Assembly: GCA_036365515.1 (NCBI GenBank)
Contig: CM070873.1
Coordinates: forward strand, 172,778,104-172,842,103
Direction: 5' to 3'
Source: Torymus aiolomorphi
Taxonomy: Eukaryota > Arthropoda > Insecta > Hymenoptera > Torymidae
DNA: 64,000 bases
A program made the translations under genes and the position numbers. This document shows positions 45,425-57,818 of the stretch, piece after piece; position 1 is the stretch's first letter, and each line of letters opens with the position of its first letter. Under the pieces are notes generated by a model that saw only the letters and a list, made by a program, of their open reading frames with translations, made no database searches and had not been told where the DNA came from.

Positions 45425-45823
45425 GTACTTCTCGAAGTATCTGTGTCTTGATAAGAACTGACTAGGAGAGGGTGAGGGGTCCGGATCATATATATATATA
45501 TTACCGAAATGTCGACCAAATTGGTAATGTGGCTACTCCAAAATGAAGGAGTGCAGCTATACGCTCCGCTGACCCAAAGGCTTTTCAGTGTTCATTTAAA
45601 TGCAATAAATACTTTTTGGGATGGGATTCTATATTGCATAGTAGATACATTTTGTAGAAAAAGCAAAAGTCTAACCTATAAAATTTTGTGAAATAACATT
45701 AGCCGTAATATAACATATTAGACATACCAAAAAATGCATAAAAAACCTTTTTGACTTTTTCCATTTTTAAATAATAGTCCATAGCTTTTTTCTGGGACCT
45801 TCAACCATCATAAACAAAATTTT

Positions 45824-45863
<40 letters not shown>

Positions 45864-46199
45864 ATAAATATAAAGATAAAATAAAGATAATGGATTAAAA
45901 ATACTTTTTGCGCTTTACTATAAAAAATAGGTTCTGCTGAGTTCGTCTTCAAGATAAAGTGAGCCATTGTTATTCAACTATCAGACAAAAATTTTTTGAT
46001 CATTTTGTAAAAATTCTACGTAATTCTACTCACAATTTACAAACTTTTTCCCATTTAAAGTCTGCTATTATCAGCATAAACATAACACTCAAATAACAGA
46101 AACCCACCCAACAGCTCAGGATACCCGTTACTGACTCAACGACAATTATAATCTATAGTAAGAAAATCAGGATATCCCAAGCACTAGCAGCAGCTGTAG

Positions 46200-46343
46200 C
46201 GACAGCTTGTGTCTTTTCTAGTAGAAGTACGGTAAGTAACTTGGACTTGACAACTGGTAGGACAGTCTGCACCGGGTTGTATCTGATAAGCCTAGTTTAT
46301 TGGGAAGCCATTAACAACCATTGGTGCCGAGTAGTTATCGAAT
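46200..46343 (-). pseudogene. Mtl: Mtl-like Rho GTPase, exon 2 remnant
   Basis: After a TTTTCAG acceptor the minus strand reads TTCGATAACTACTCGGCACC, coding FDNYSAPMVVNG, the switch I effector region of Mig-2-like/Rac-type GTPases. Similarity then fades through a 1-bp frame change and a TAG (near the G3 region, GL-DT remains). Reading further to about 46200 shows only traces. With the exon at 47283 it makes an unspliced, hence not processed, pseudogene. The working gene would signal to the actin cytoskeleton. Confidence 0.6.
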
Positions 46344-46494
46344 CTGAAAATAGAATTATCATTAGATATATTATATTATTCTTACAATTCTAGTATTTTA
46401 AAACTTAAATATACTTTTGTACTATAGTACATACAATAATAACAATTTCAATAATAGAAAACTAAATTTACAGCAGCAAAATCAAATGTAAAGT

Positions 46495-46878
46495 TTAAGG
46501 GGACGCCGGAGTCAATGTATTTTAAATGGAGGGTGGCGCTGTAATCAGTAAAACGCATTTTTATTATATAAATTAAAAAATTCTTATCTATTTGGATTTT
46601 GAAGATTTGAGCGCTCTTTGGATATTAATGTTTAGTTATTTCTCAAAATCGCAGCTCAAACAATCAATTAATTGCCGAGAAAACCTTGAAAAACTTGCGC
46701 GGGTAACATAACCTATAAATTACGAAATTGAAAGATAATAATTTGTTTTGAATTTCAAGACTTGAGCGCGCTTTGTATATAAATTTTAAGTATTCTCCCA
46801 AAATTTCAGTCCAATCGGTTAATTATTCGAAGAGAAAACTTTGAAAAACTAACTGACGGGACTTCGGCCTCCCCTTAA
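46495..46878. mobile_element. TTAA-flanked MITE in the Mtl pseudogene intron
   Basis: TTAAGGGGACGCCGGAGTC at the left and GACTTCGGCCTCCCCTTAA at the right are inverted ends, with TTAA at both edges as in piggyBac-type insertions. The 384-bp body has two diverged copies of a phrase around TTTGA(A/G)GATTTGAGCGC and AATTTCAAGACTTGAGCGCGC. Non-coding. Confidence 0.7.
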
Positions 46879-47169
46879 GTAGAACTTTTAAAACACTATT
46901 TTCACTATTTCACATCCAAGTGTATTTATAAAGCGAAGCAGGAAGATAGGCAAAAAGACAGTGAAAAATTAATTGCTTCCTGTAAGTATGTGGATGTGTT
47001 ACTCTGATAAACTATTAAAATTAAAAATATTAATGAAAATTAAAAAATTAAATTAAATTAATAGTTTAATTAGCAAAGTAATTGAACTACAAATAGACAT
47101 CGTACAATACTTATTGGGTTAAAAAAATGTGTTAACAATGAAGGTCCAACAGAGAGAAAGACGTGGACT

Positions 47170-47283
47170 AACTCTGGGCAAATATTCTCCAGAAAAGCTG
47201 TCCGTTGTGTACATCAGTAGGCAGGTCTTACCCACCGTGCCATCTCCAACATTGTGCCACTTCATTGGTTTACCTGAGCTCAT
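47170..47283 (-). pseudogene. Mtl: Mtl-like Rho GTPase, exon 1 remnant
   Basis: Minus-strand ATG at 47283 gives a P-loop GDGTVGKT and [12 protein letters not shown], the start of a Rac/Mig-2-like GTPase. The residues before the P-loop (KWHNVGDG where a hydrophobic strand is expected) are altered, one residue is missing after the P-loop helix, and the splice donor region is not a clean GT. No other exon than the one at 46343 is seen. A decayed gene duplicate in an insect genome; identification as Mtl rather than Rac rests on the MSSG start and the TTDSF and SAPMVV residues. Confidence 0.65.
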
Positions 47284-47369
47284 GTTGCTGTTGATGTTGC
47301 TCCTGCTCCTGCTTCTCAAAGAAATCACAAGAGGTCAGCATTGCATTAATACAAAATTCATGTTGCTCC

Positions 47370-49570
47370 TAGAGTATAAAAGCCACCAGTCAGATTTAGC
47401 AGACGTATTCGCAATCCATTGTGGTTAATATTCACTTTGAGGTGATGTGGTTGAGTATTTAATCAAAAGGAGTATAAGGATTATGGAAAGCGACTCCTGT
47501 AACGCATCTATAGCATCTCATGTATCTTTAAGTTGTCTTTACCTTTTTGCAAATAGGTGGAATTTATAAAGAAATAAAATCACAGTACTAGAAAACAGAC
47601 AAGCTATGTCTCTTATGCAAGAATCAGAATAAAAATTTCTTTCATACAAAGCCAACCAAATTACAAGAATGGAAGAACTAACATTAACTCACTGCGATAA
47701 TTTTGTTATATATAATAAATATAATTTACTAAATTATACCTACTTTCAGAAAGATAAAGTCAACTTAAAAATATATGAGATGCCAGAGATGTATTATAGA
47801 AGCGAAGTTCCATCATTCTTATACACATTCTTTCGAATTTCAATACTAAAACACATCACCTCAAAGTAAATATTAACCATATTGAATGACGAATACAGCT
47901 GCTCAATCTGACAGGTGGCTTTTATATTGTTGGAGCAGGATGAATTTTCTTTTCAAGTTTTAAATTTTAGCTCATATAATTAAATAATTTTTCTCTCATA
48001 AAATCTGTGTTGTGTCTATGGATGTAGAGGCCTGCTATAGCAGGCATGCTTGTAATATGGTATTTAATATTTACTTAAAGCGAGCATTACTGAGTAATAA
48101 ATCTAGAAATGTGTCAGAATTATGAAAAGTTGATTATAACCTCTAAAAGTCAATTAATGGTAGTAGTTAATGGATTAGCTACCTCACTATTCATTAACTA
48201 CTACAATCAAACTAACTTTTACAGATTAAAATGAATTTTTCATAATTTTTACATGTTCTCAGATTTATTGCTCAACCATATATGCCCTCTTAAATTAAAT
48301 ATTCGATGCCTTGTATTTTGTGAACATAGCTGTTATAGCAGGTCTATAGATCTATAGATTTTACGGACACACTCACACTATACACAGGATTTCAGATTTC
48401 ATGAGAAAAAATATTTAATTATATGGGCTAAAATTTAAACTTTTAAAGAAAATTCATCCTGCTTCTACAATATCACTTTCAGATTTAGCAGGTGTATTTG
48501 CCATTCAATGTTATTGATATTTATTTGAGGTGATGGGTTTTAGCACTTAATCCAAAAGAGTATAAGAATAATGGAATCGGCTCCAGTAATGCATCTCTGT
48601 CATCTCATATATCTTTCTGCATCTTGAAAGCTGTATTCACCTTTTTGCAAGTAGGTATAATTTAATAAAAAGAAAATGAAATTATGCAATTTTTTAGTTT
48701 TAGCTGAAACACCGCTTGTGTATTTTCTAGAACTGTGAAACTGAAAAATTTACATATTTTCATTTTTTTATTAAATTATACCTACTTTCAGAAAGATAGT
48801 CAGCTTAAAAATACATCAGGTACCAGAGATGCATTCTTCTATCATTCTTATACTTACTCTTTTGAATTAAATACTAATACACATTCCCTCAAAGTAAATA
48901 TCAACCACATCAATGAATGATCAATCAATGAATGATGAATAAACCTGCCAAATCTGATAGGTGGCGTTTATACTGTTACTGCTTTCTCTGGAAACAAAAA
49001 TTAAAACCCTGTAAGAAAAAAAAGAAGCTAGAGCAATCATCGAAAGCAGTAGATTATTGAAATAATACTTACTCAAGGAAGAGCACACAATTAGTTTATT
49101 AAAGGGCTTGACCAACATCAATAGCGGTGTAGTAGAGATCTAGAAGAAGTCACAGTGACTAGCAGAAAAGAGATATACAGTTTCCTCAATGCAGCTCCCT
49201 CGCTCGTAGCACTACTAGAAAGAAAGGAATATGATACAACAGCAGAGACATAAAGTGCGAATGCACTTTTCACCTCTTTTGCCTAATTTATTCCTTAGTA
49301 ATGTATAAAAAATCTGCTGGCATTAATGTAAACCCACCAAACTATATCTCGACTATAATATAACAATAACATTTATATTATTGGAGTGGTTTACTTTAAT
49401 TCGTATGCTATAATAGATTAAATACTAAACTATGTCACCTCCCAGTAATTATTAAAAGAAATGCATTAACTAAATATGTTTGCTAGATCTGACAGGTGGC
49501 TTGCATACTTTAGGAGCAACATGATCTTCTCATGTACACTGTACATGATCTTCTCCTGGAATCCAGTATA
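47370..49570. repeat. Dispersed repeat family with TATAAAAGCCACC core, direct and inverted copies
   Basis: A unit of about 200-250 bp around GAGTATAAAAGCCACC(A/T)GTCAGATTTAGCAG and TTTGAGGTGATG appears in forward orientation near 47370-47570 and 48470-48680, and inverted near 47700-47940, 48770-48985 and 49400-49520. Copies share AGAGTATAAG(G/A)AT and ACGCATCT or GCATCTCT-type words. No frame is conserved among them. Possibly a SINE or promoter-bearing non-autonomous element. Confidence 0.65.
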
Positions 49571-50306
49571 GTGTGTCTGTCAGATCTAGCAAGTATGTTA
49601 TGAATATGCATTGCATATAATATTTATTTTAAGAGGGCATTGTTGAGTATTGAATCTGTGGGAGCGTGAAAAGATTATGGAAACTAACTACCATAACTGC
49701 CAAAAGTCAGTTTTATTGTATATAATAAGAAATAAAAAGGCAATATCATTGTATAAGAATGGCAACAAAAATTTCTTTGCTATAAATCCAATCACTTTAC
49801 CGAAAAAAAAAACACTCAGAATTTCATGTTTTTATAGTATAGCACTAAGCTTTTTTATAGCGTTCAATTACAGCAAAAAATTAGATTTATTAATCTTAAA
49901 AATAATTAACAACAAAAGTAATCTATATTTATTGCTTTTTAATATTAATTATTTTTTAGTTTGATAAAATAAATTTTTTGCTGGAAGGTAACACCCTAAA
50001 AAATTTATTGTTCGATGATAAAAACTTGAAATTCTTAGTGTCAGTACTTTCATTTTAGTAAATTGATTGGATTTATAGGAATGAAATTTTTATTGTAGTT
50101 TTTGAACAATGATGTTGCTTTTTATTTCTTATTATACAGTAAATCTCACTTTTGACTTTACGTAACATTTTAGAAACAGATTATAACTCACCATGATAAT
50201 TTAACGGTTAAGTACATCTAATGGCCTGCACAGCCTTGGTATGGGGTAAGATGCTTCTCTCTGCTTCTCTCTGCTTCTCTCGCTGCTTCTACTGCAGCTT
50301 CTGTAT
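49570..50306. other. No gene recognised
   Basis: AT-rich sequence with a 104-codon frame (from 49650) of Asn/Lys/Ile-rich composition that shows no domain. Nothing supported. Confidence 0.5.
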
Positions 50307-53300
50307 ATGGGAGCATCCGCCAGAAACCAGCCAGCGGGCGCGCGGAACGCATTTTTCATGCAAAACACGCTCTGTTTAACTCGCTCGTAATCGTATTCTG
50401 AGTCTCTCAGAAAAAAACAAAAGATATATATCGATAGATTTTTTCCTGCTCTTTCCAATGGTGCTATTGTTTTTACTCTGAAACTTTTTCTTCTGGTCGA
50501 AAATTCAAGTTGAAAGTTCAGAGACATTTTTCTCAAAGTATATCATGTTTTTTTTCAAAATGCATATGACCATTCGAAAGTACAAGTTATAAGCTACAAA
50601 ACCCTACATTTTCAAGTTGGAGAAACGTAGAGCTCAAAAGTAATAAGATTGAAAAGACAGCGGCGAGCGGCCGCGTGAAATCTGTTCCGCTCTTGGACGC
50701 GCCTCTGTATGCGTATATATCTATTATACTTTAATCGTTGCATCATTTTCACTTGTTATCATTTCTGCCACTAGAGGGACCACAGAGTCGTTCCCAATAC
50801 TTAAAAAAGCTCCTTGGAAGTTATTTATCACCCACTGAAAATGTTTTCTTTCTCAATATTTATTATTTTCATAATAAAAAAAACTTTAAAATGTTAAAGA
50901 TTTTCAATTGCTGCTGTAACCCTTTTGATGAAGCAAAGCATTCATCTAAACTGAGATTTGTTTCTGAAAAAATGAAAGCTCGTTTTCCGAACTTACAAGA
51001 TAAAGATAAAATATGTGATTCTTGTCGATTAAAATTTGATGCGAAAATTGAGGAAGAAAATGTAGTGTCAATGGAAGAATCTAGAGAAATTATTTCTAAT
51101 TTACAAAAATTGTTTAACGATGATAATTTGTCGAAAAATGAAAAAAATGTTGCTTTTAAAATTACTCCCAAAAAACTGGAGTTCTCGTAAAGTTGCTAAT
51201 TTTTCTAATTCATCCCGTTGGCTTGTAACAAAATGTTTGTCAGATAGTCAATCCCTTTTAGTTGATAAAAGGGGAAACGGAAAAGTATCATGTGATACTG
51301 TAAACGAAGTAAAACTTTTCTATCAAAATGACAATAATAGTAGAATCATGCCAGGTTATAAAGATAATAAGTGTATACGAAATGATGATGGCACAAAGAC
51401 CTATGTTCAGAAACGACTTGTTTTGTACAATCTTAGAGAGTTATATTTAAAGTATAAACATACTAAGGAATAGGCCGCTAACGGTTATAGTATAAACAAC
51501 AGTATCCCGAATCAAAAATAGGATTCACTAAATTTGCCGAATGTCGCCCTAAATATTGCGTTTTAGCTGGTGCTAGTGGTACGCATTCAGTGTGTGTGTG
51601 CATTTATCATCAAAACGTCAAACTCCTCTTAGCTGGTTTAAGAAATTCAGGAGTTTCTTTTGATAAAATGGATACTTACAAAGATTGTATAGCTGAAATA
51701 GTTTGTAAAACACCAACAGCGAAATGTTACTTAAATATGTGTCAAAAGTGTCCTGGTATTGAACCTCTAAAAACGGAACTTGAACTATTTCTTGAAAGGT
51801 CTGGGGTTAATAAAATAAAATTTCAAATGTGGAAAACTACTGATAGATCAACATTGCAAACTGAAATTGTTTCTAGTTCTTTATTTACTGATATCTTTTT
51901 TCCTCTTTTACATAAACTCAAAACTCATTCTTTCATTTCCAAACAGCAGTCATCTTATTTTCAAATCTTACGAGAATCCTTAAGCAAAGGAGAATTTTTA
52001 ATTTCCGTAGATTTTTCGGAAAAGTATGCGTTCATTGCACAAGATGCGGCACAATCATTCCACTATAATAATAATTAATGTAGTTTGGCAACAATTGTTA
52101 TTTACTACAAAGGTTCAGATTCTAAAATTGAAAACAAAAGTATGGCGGTTTTTTCAGACAACTTAATTCATGATACTGTGGCAGTTTACCTAATTCAAGA
52201 AATTATAATAGATTACCTTAAAAAATCTTTTGATTTCGTTAAAAAAATCATTTACTTTACTGATGGAGCTGCACAACATTTTAAAAATAAACATAATTTT
52301 CAGAATCTTTTTCATCATTATGAAGATTTTTCCGTTGAAGCTGAATGGCACTTTCATGCGACTGCTCACGGAAAAAATGCATGCGATGGCATGGTGCTTC
52401 TATAAAAAGTAATGCTAGGCGAGCAAGTTTGCGGAAAGTATCCGATAATTATATATTAATGCCGCAAGATCTTTACCAGTGGGCGACTAAATACTTTGAA
52501 AATATTTTGTGCTTTTTTTCATCAAAAGATGAATATGCTAAGGCTACAAATAAATTAAGACAAAGGCTAGATTCAGCGAAAACAGTGCCTGGAACTCAAT
52601 CGTTTCACTGTGTTAGATTATTAGCTAACACTAAAAAGTTAGAACTAAAACGATTTTCAACATCCAAAGATTCTCAATTATATCCACCAGTTAAAAAAGC
52701 CGAACCCTCTAAAACTCGAATTAAGAAAAACATGAGTATCGTGAAAAGACCAATAAAAATAATCGCAAATAAAAATAAAACAATTAAGGTTTAAATAAAA
52801 AATTAATATATTTAAAACGTAATATATGATGCACTGATAAAACATTGTGTAATGCTTTTAATAGGAAACAACGAAAATATGCATTACGTTTATAAAAGCA
52901 CACTCGGGTCCAGCGCAAAAAGTTTGCGCAGTCGCTCGCCGCTGTCTTCTTAATCTTATTACTTTTGAGCCCTACGTTTCTCCAACTTTAAAATATAGGG
53001 GTTTGTGGCTTATAACTTGTACTTTCGAATGGTGCTATGCATTTTGAAGAACAACATGTTATACTTTAAGAAAAATGGTTCTGAACTTCCCACTCGAATT
53101 TCCGACCAGAAGAAAGTGTTTGGGAGTAAAAAGAATAGCGCCATTGGAAAGAGCAGGAAAAAATCTATCGATATATGTCTTTTGTTTTTTTCTGAGAGAC
53201 TAAAAATACGATTACGAGCTCATTATACCAAGCCCGAGCGTGCGGCGCGTCCGGGCGCAGCGCGAAGAGCACGCGCGGCCACTCACCGCTGTCTTCTTAA

Positions 53301-53643
53301 TCTTGTTACTTTTGAGCCCTTCATTTCTCCAATTTGAAAAGTTAGGGTTTTGTAGCTTAAGACTTGTACTTTCGAATGGTGATATGCATTTTGAAAAAAA
53401 AACATGATATACTTCGAGAAAAATGTCTCTGAACTTTCAACTTGAATTTTCGACCAGAAGAAAAAGTTTCGGAGTAAAAACTATAGCACCATTGGAAAGA
53501 GCAGGAAAAAATCTATCGATCTATATCTTTTGTTTTTTTCTGAGAGACTCAGAATACGATTACGAGCGAGTTGAACAGAGCGTGTTTTGCATGAAAAATG
53601 CGTCCCGCGCGCCCGCTGGCTGGTTTCTGGCGGACGCTCCCAT
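50307..53643. mobile_element. 3.3-kb DNA transposon with ~365-bp terminal inverted repeats
   Basis: Left repeat 50307-50671 starts ATGGGAGC. The right repeat is present twice: a complete inverted copy at about 53285-53643 and a second, outer-end-lacking copy at about 52934-53272. The repeats show GCCGCTGTC, TACTTTTGAGCCC, TGGAAAGAGCAGGAAAAAAT and GATACGATTACGAGC-type words, and each copy has a misleading open frame. The interior holds one decayed transposase-like gene on the + strand. Confidence 0.8.
50738..52794 (+). pseudogene. Transposase-like protein of unnamed family, frameshifted
   Basis: The N-terminal piece has a likely zinc-binding pair (CCNPF, then KICDSCRLKF about 45 residues later). 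The middle holds GTHSVCVCIYHQNVKL. The core has SVDFSEKYAF and YFTDGAAQHFKN, each with an Asp, followed by EAEWHFHATAHGK. I have seen this combination in uncharacterised proteins of insects and cnidarians that travel with transposons; a D,D,E-type nuclease is my inference and I cannot name the superfamily. Breaks: frame changes near 51180, 51470 and 52385, and an in-frame TAA at 52076-52078. The first ATG at 50738 may lie upstream of the real start. Confidence 0.65.
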
Positions 53644-53729
53644 ATGTAAAGACTTCTTCATTTTAACTCGTGGTTGGTGAGTGACTAGTGCGTGACAACG
53701 ATCAAGGCTGTTTATCACCATGTTGTCTT

Positions 53730-54770
53730 GTTACATGATTGAATGTACACCATCTGTGTTCAGAGAAGGCCTGGGTTGCATTCTTGTTTATAGCAGCTAG
53801 GCCCTTGAAGATCATCCTTCATAAACAGTCTTTACAAAGGAGTTGTTCATATTATTTATCTAGAATTGGGGCTTCATAGCACCCAGTTGTAGCCTTCTTT
53901 TCTGACGTCATCACGTCAGTTAGTTCGCTGGCATCATTTCACTATTATTGCTGCTGCTCTTGAAGGACCTAAATTTCTGCAGTATTTGCGATGCTCAGAC
54001 TGAAGCATTTCACAGCTTACTGACAGTGAAGTAAAGTTGAGTTGTTTGGATTCAACCATTAACAGAGCTTAAGTGTGTCACATTCAAACTTGATCGTGCC
54101 AACTCTTTATACCCAGTAATGGCATAGCTAGATATTCTTGGATCAATGCAACTCTGAACATTGTGTACATAAAATTTGATATGTTTAAAAGTATCAAAAT
54201 AGATGTACATTATAACTACTCTGATATGTGCACAAATGCATGACAATTAACTTCTTTGTGTTATTTACAAATCCTATTCTTCGTTTGTAACTGTCATGAC
54301 ACATTTGTAAACATTCACTTGAAATTGCAGGTATAACTACAACAAAACAAATATAGTTTGGTATATACTGGGGCCAAAGTCATCATGGTTGGCAGAGATG
54401 CATATAAATAGTGCACTGAATCAGCAGGCGAGTGAGCTTGCCACCATCCACTACTGTATGTAGAGAAGGCTCTGGTTGCATTTATTATATATGCAGCACT
54501 AATATCTTGTCTTACTATGTGTGCTGCTGTTCCTCTTATGCTCTGCGCTGCCTTTGTGCCCTGCACTGTAACGTCTTGCTTCACAGTGTTCATATCCAGT
54601 TTGCTCCTGAGTACAATAGATCATTCTTAAGTCACAAGTTATTCAGATTCACTATCAAGTATTATTGTTTCACAGCATAAGTACAGTCATGGTCTATTAT
54701 TTATTGGCCTCATCACGTCACTGTTAGTTCATGACATCACCCCCGACTAATGCTGTTTTTGGAGCATATC
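53730..54770. repeat. Weak diverged duplication, ~700-800 bp apart
   Basis: AGAGAAGGC(C/T)(T/C)(G/T)GGTTGCATT appears at about 53762 and 54460; a CATCACGTCA phrase, with TTAGTTC after it, appears at about 53905 and 54710. The rest is too diverged to align by eye. No gene recognised in this stretch or in the following GC-richer part up to 55200. Confidence 0.4.
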
Positions 54771-55199
54771 AACTACTGAAACGTTCGATAACTTATCGAT
54801 GGTGAAGGCCATATATCTGACTGGCGTTCAAATTTCGGAGTCAATTTTGTCTGTCAACTGCTTCACCTCCTCACTCTGCTACTTGAACATATCTCGCTTC
54901 CAGGATGTAAAGGACGACGACCTCTTGACGGCGTGTATCTTTTGAAGAACGCCTACCGCACGAACTTGCGCACTACCGGAGTCGTCGTCGCACCCTGTAA
55001 TCTCTTACGTTACAAGCCACTGTTGAGACAGACTTCACTAAGACACCGAACCAACGGCCCAAGGCCAAGCTGGGACAGCAGACAGAATTCTTCACCAGTC
55101 GCGAAGTCGGCTCGCGGTTTCTCGCAGTAGTGACTAGGTGGCGCCGAGTCATTGCGTGCCCGTGTCGACGCCGCATGCGCATGAGATTTTTTTATCTTC

Positions 55200-56844
55200 T
55201 TTATAGGGACTGTCTCCATAAAGTGTGCCTGTGCCTAGGCACACGAACTCTGAGTGAAGGGACGTATCTTGCACGGCTTGCGGAGTCAAGATGATTTAAA
55301 ATCGATTTAATAGATTTAACTCGTCAGAAATTGATTTTACATGGAAATGTTAAATAGGAAATGTTTTGTTTAAATATTATCTACAACGTTTGTATTTAAC
55401 ATTTTTTAGTAAAATCAAATCCGCCAAGTTATAGTCGAAAATCGTCCATTTTTTACCTTTTTTGCCGTTTTTTCGCAGTTGTGTTGGAAAATATTGCTCG
55501 TAGCAAAAAATACCCAAGAGAAAAATTGTGTATTTTAATTAGTTTTAGCAGATAGACCTGTAAACATTAACTTAAAATTAATTTTTCTGCAGACATATAT
55601 TTTTCTATACGCTTAAAAATTGATTTTTTTAAAATGTTTTTTTGTGCTCGCATTTTTAAAGTTCCCCGTGGATCTTTCTCGTTATGGACCACCGGTTAAA
55701 TGGAATTACATATACTATATCTATGTATTAAAAATGTTCATCTTTCTATACAAATTAAACACAAGAAAGTACTGAAATAATATAGAACTTTCTACGATAG
55801 TATAAAATAAGGCAAGTATAAACGCTTTTACTGTATAATCTATAAAATAATAATATTTATGATTTTTTTAAAGAAATCAAATCTCTTTCAAAATCCGTCA
55901 AACACGTTTTTAAAAAAAACTAATTTCTTAAGTACGTTCTAACAACACACTTTTTCCAGTCCTTTTATTTCTTCTAATCTCATCTATTCAATAAGCACTC
56001 TCTACAAATGGTAATAAGTTTTTTCATGACTGTACAAATAAATATAAAAATTTCTACGAAAGTATAAAATAAGGCAAGTATAGACATTTTTTTTTTTATA
56101 GTCGACTCTCCCTCCCTCTCTTCCCCCGCTCTCTCTCTCGCCCACTATCCCCCCCTCTCTCTCTCTCTCTCTTCCTCTCTCTCTTTCTCTCAATATCCGT
56201 CAAACTCTGTACCAAAAACTTTAATGAGAGCTTAAATATTTTTTTAATACAATCAACGCGTTTTTATACAATAATAAAATTTATGATTTTTTAAAAGAAA
56301 TCAAATAAATACCAGTGACAAGTCTTTTACTTCCTTGAGTTATTGTATGCGGAACAAATTATATGTAAATAATTACATTCAAATTGTTCACTGCAAATCA
56401 AACAAATGAAAGTTGTGAAATCAATTATCGATAGCCAAGTAATGCAAACCACTCTCGGAATCAACTGTATATCAGAAATGTATTAAAATTGGTTCATCCT
56501 TCTATACAAATTAAACACAAGAAAGTAATGAAATCAATGTATTATAGTCAAGTACCCATAACTTAACTTAACTGAATAATACAACTTTTCGTACCTACTT
56601 AAAAATATTCAGTCAGCGGGCATAAAGTACTACAAAACTTTATGGATCTTACGCACGTTACGCCCGTGTGGGCAAAAATTATTTCAATTATATAATGCCT
56701 AAGTATATTCAAATTGTTCATTGTAAATCAAACAAACGAAAGTTGTGAAATCAATTACCGATAGTAAATAGTAATGCAAACAACTCTCCGAAACAACTCT
56801 ATGACGGTTTTCAGAAATGTATTCAAATTTGTTCATTTTCTTCT
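55200..56844. repeat. AT-rich region with partial copies of the 56.8-kb element
   Basis: Phrases TATACAAATTAAACACAAGA and TCAAGTACCCATAA(G/C)TTAACTT occur near 55735, 56505 and again at 56845, so fragments of the same arm are repeated here. ACTTTCTACGATAGTATAAA recurs in varied form near 55790 and 56050. No gene seen. Confidence 0.55.
56102..56195. repeat. CT-rich simple sequence
   Basis: About 95 bp of CTCTCT, CCCTCC and TTCCTC words, imperfect. The Arg/Glu-rich minus-strand frame is an artefact. Confidence 0.9.
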
Positions 56845-57664
56845 ATACAAATTAAACACAAGAAAGTACTGAAATCAATTTATTGTAGTCAAGTACCCAT
56901 AAGTTAACTTGACTGACATAATAGAACTTTTAGTACCTTGCGTGTAAAATTACATTTTACGCCCACGTTGTAACTTCAACAATATTCAGCCAGCGTGCAT
57001 AAAGTACTACTTAACGCCTAACAGGTGCAATATAGCTCACATACTCCTACAAAACTTTATAGAATCTACGCTCTTTACGCCCGTATGGGCAAAAATTATT
57101 TCAATTATATAACTATTATGCCTTCTTTTTATTTCTAAAATTCATAAGAATTTTATCAGATATTTACGAAAAGACAAAGCCTATAAAAAAATTACATATT
57201 TACTACCACATCCCCATTTTTCATTATTCTTTCCCAATTTTGAAATTTCTATAATATTACGCATCTTGGGAGGACAATAGAAGTCTATAGAGCTGCTCTA
57301 GCAGGGGTGGTCCTCCAATCTCCCATACATACTTGCCGGGCCCGACGGTTTGCAATTTACCGGTGGGATTTGTAAATGTAGAATACTAAATTTTTGCATA
57401 AATTCATTAACAATGTTTATATACCTGTAAGCCCACTATAAATAACTACATTGGCTCTAATTTGTAATTGATACCACTTAAATATATTATCTCCACATGT
57501 GCAGAATCTCATGATTTACTTTCATTACCAAAAATATTTTTCCTTGTGTCCGTCTTTTTTAAGCGGGAATGAGATAAAAATGCATAGAATAAATTTATAG
57601 TCTACTCAAAAGTGCTTTAGATTTTATTAACCATTTTGTAAACCACCTATTTTTTTACACTTTT

Positions 57665-57818
57665 CCCGCGTGTAAATATCATATGAGATCTTATATGAGT
57701 ATTTCAGACATCAGATCTCATATGAGATGTCATATATGTGATGTCATCTGCAATTTTACATATTATGGGACCTCATATGAGATCTCATATGAGATTTCAA
57801 ATGATATTTTCAGGCAGG
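57665..57818. mobile_element. Word-built element (ATCTCATATGAGAT words)
   Basis: Left CCCGCGTGTAAATATCAT and right ATGATATTTTCAGGCAGG are inverted with few mismatches. Between them are perfect 14-base palindromes ATCTCATATGAGAT and variants. About 154 bp, in the centre of the inverted-repeat element. Confidence 0.7.

Larger units (their letters stand above)
43888..45489. repeat. Large inverted repeat, ~635-bp arms
   Basis: 43888-44531 is almost the exact reverse complement of 44860-45489, with a spacer of about 330 bp holding TA-rich repeats. A second inverted pair (about 44600-44810 and 45733-45990) interleaves with the first, so the order is A, B, A-inverted, B-inverted. A shorter third copy of the outer edge (ACTGACTGGGAGAGGGCGAG) is at about 43173. 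Both arms carry a LINE tail. Confidence 0.85.

Noticed and set aside
50201..50536. 111-codon minus-strand frame similar to a frame at 53423-53680
   Set aside because: The similarity is due to the terminal inverted repeats of the transposon, not to a gene pair.
54933..55219. Basic frames on both strands in a GC-richer patch
   Set aside because: Overlapping frames on both strands with no domain; no transcript signals seen.
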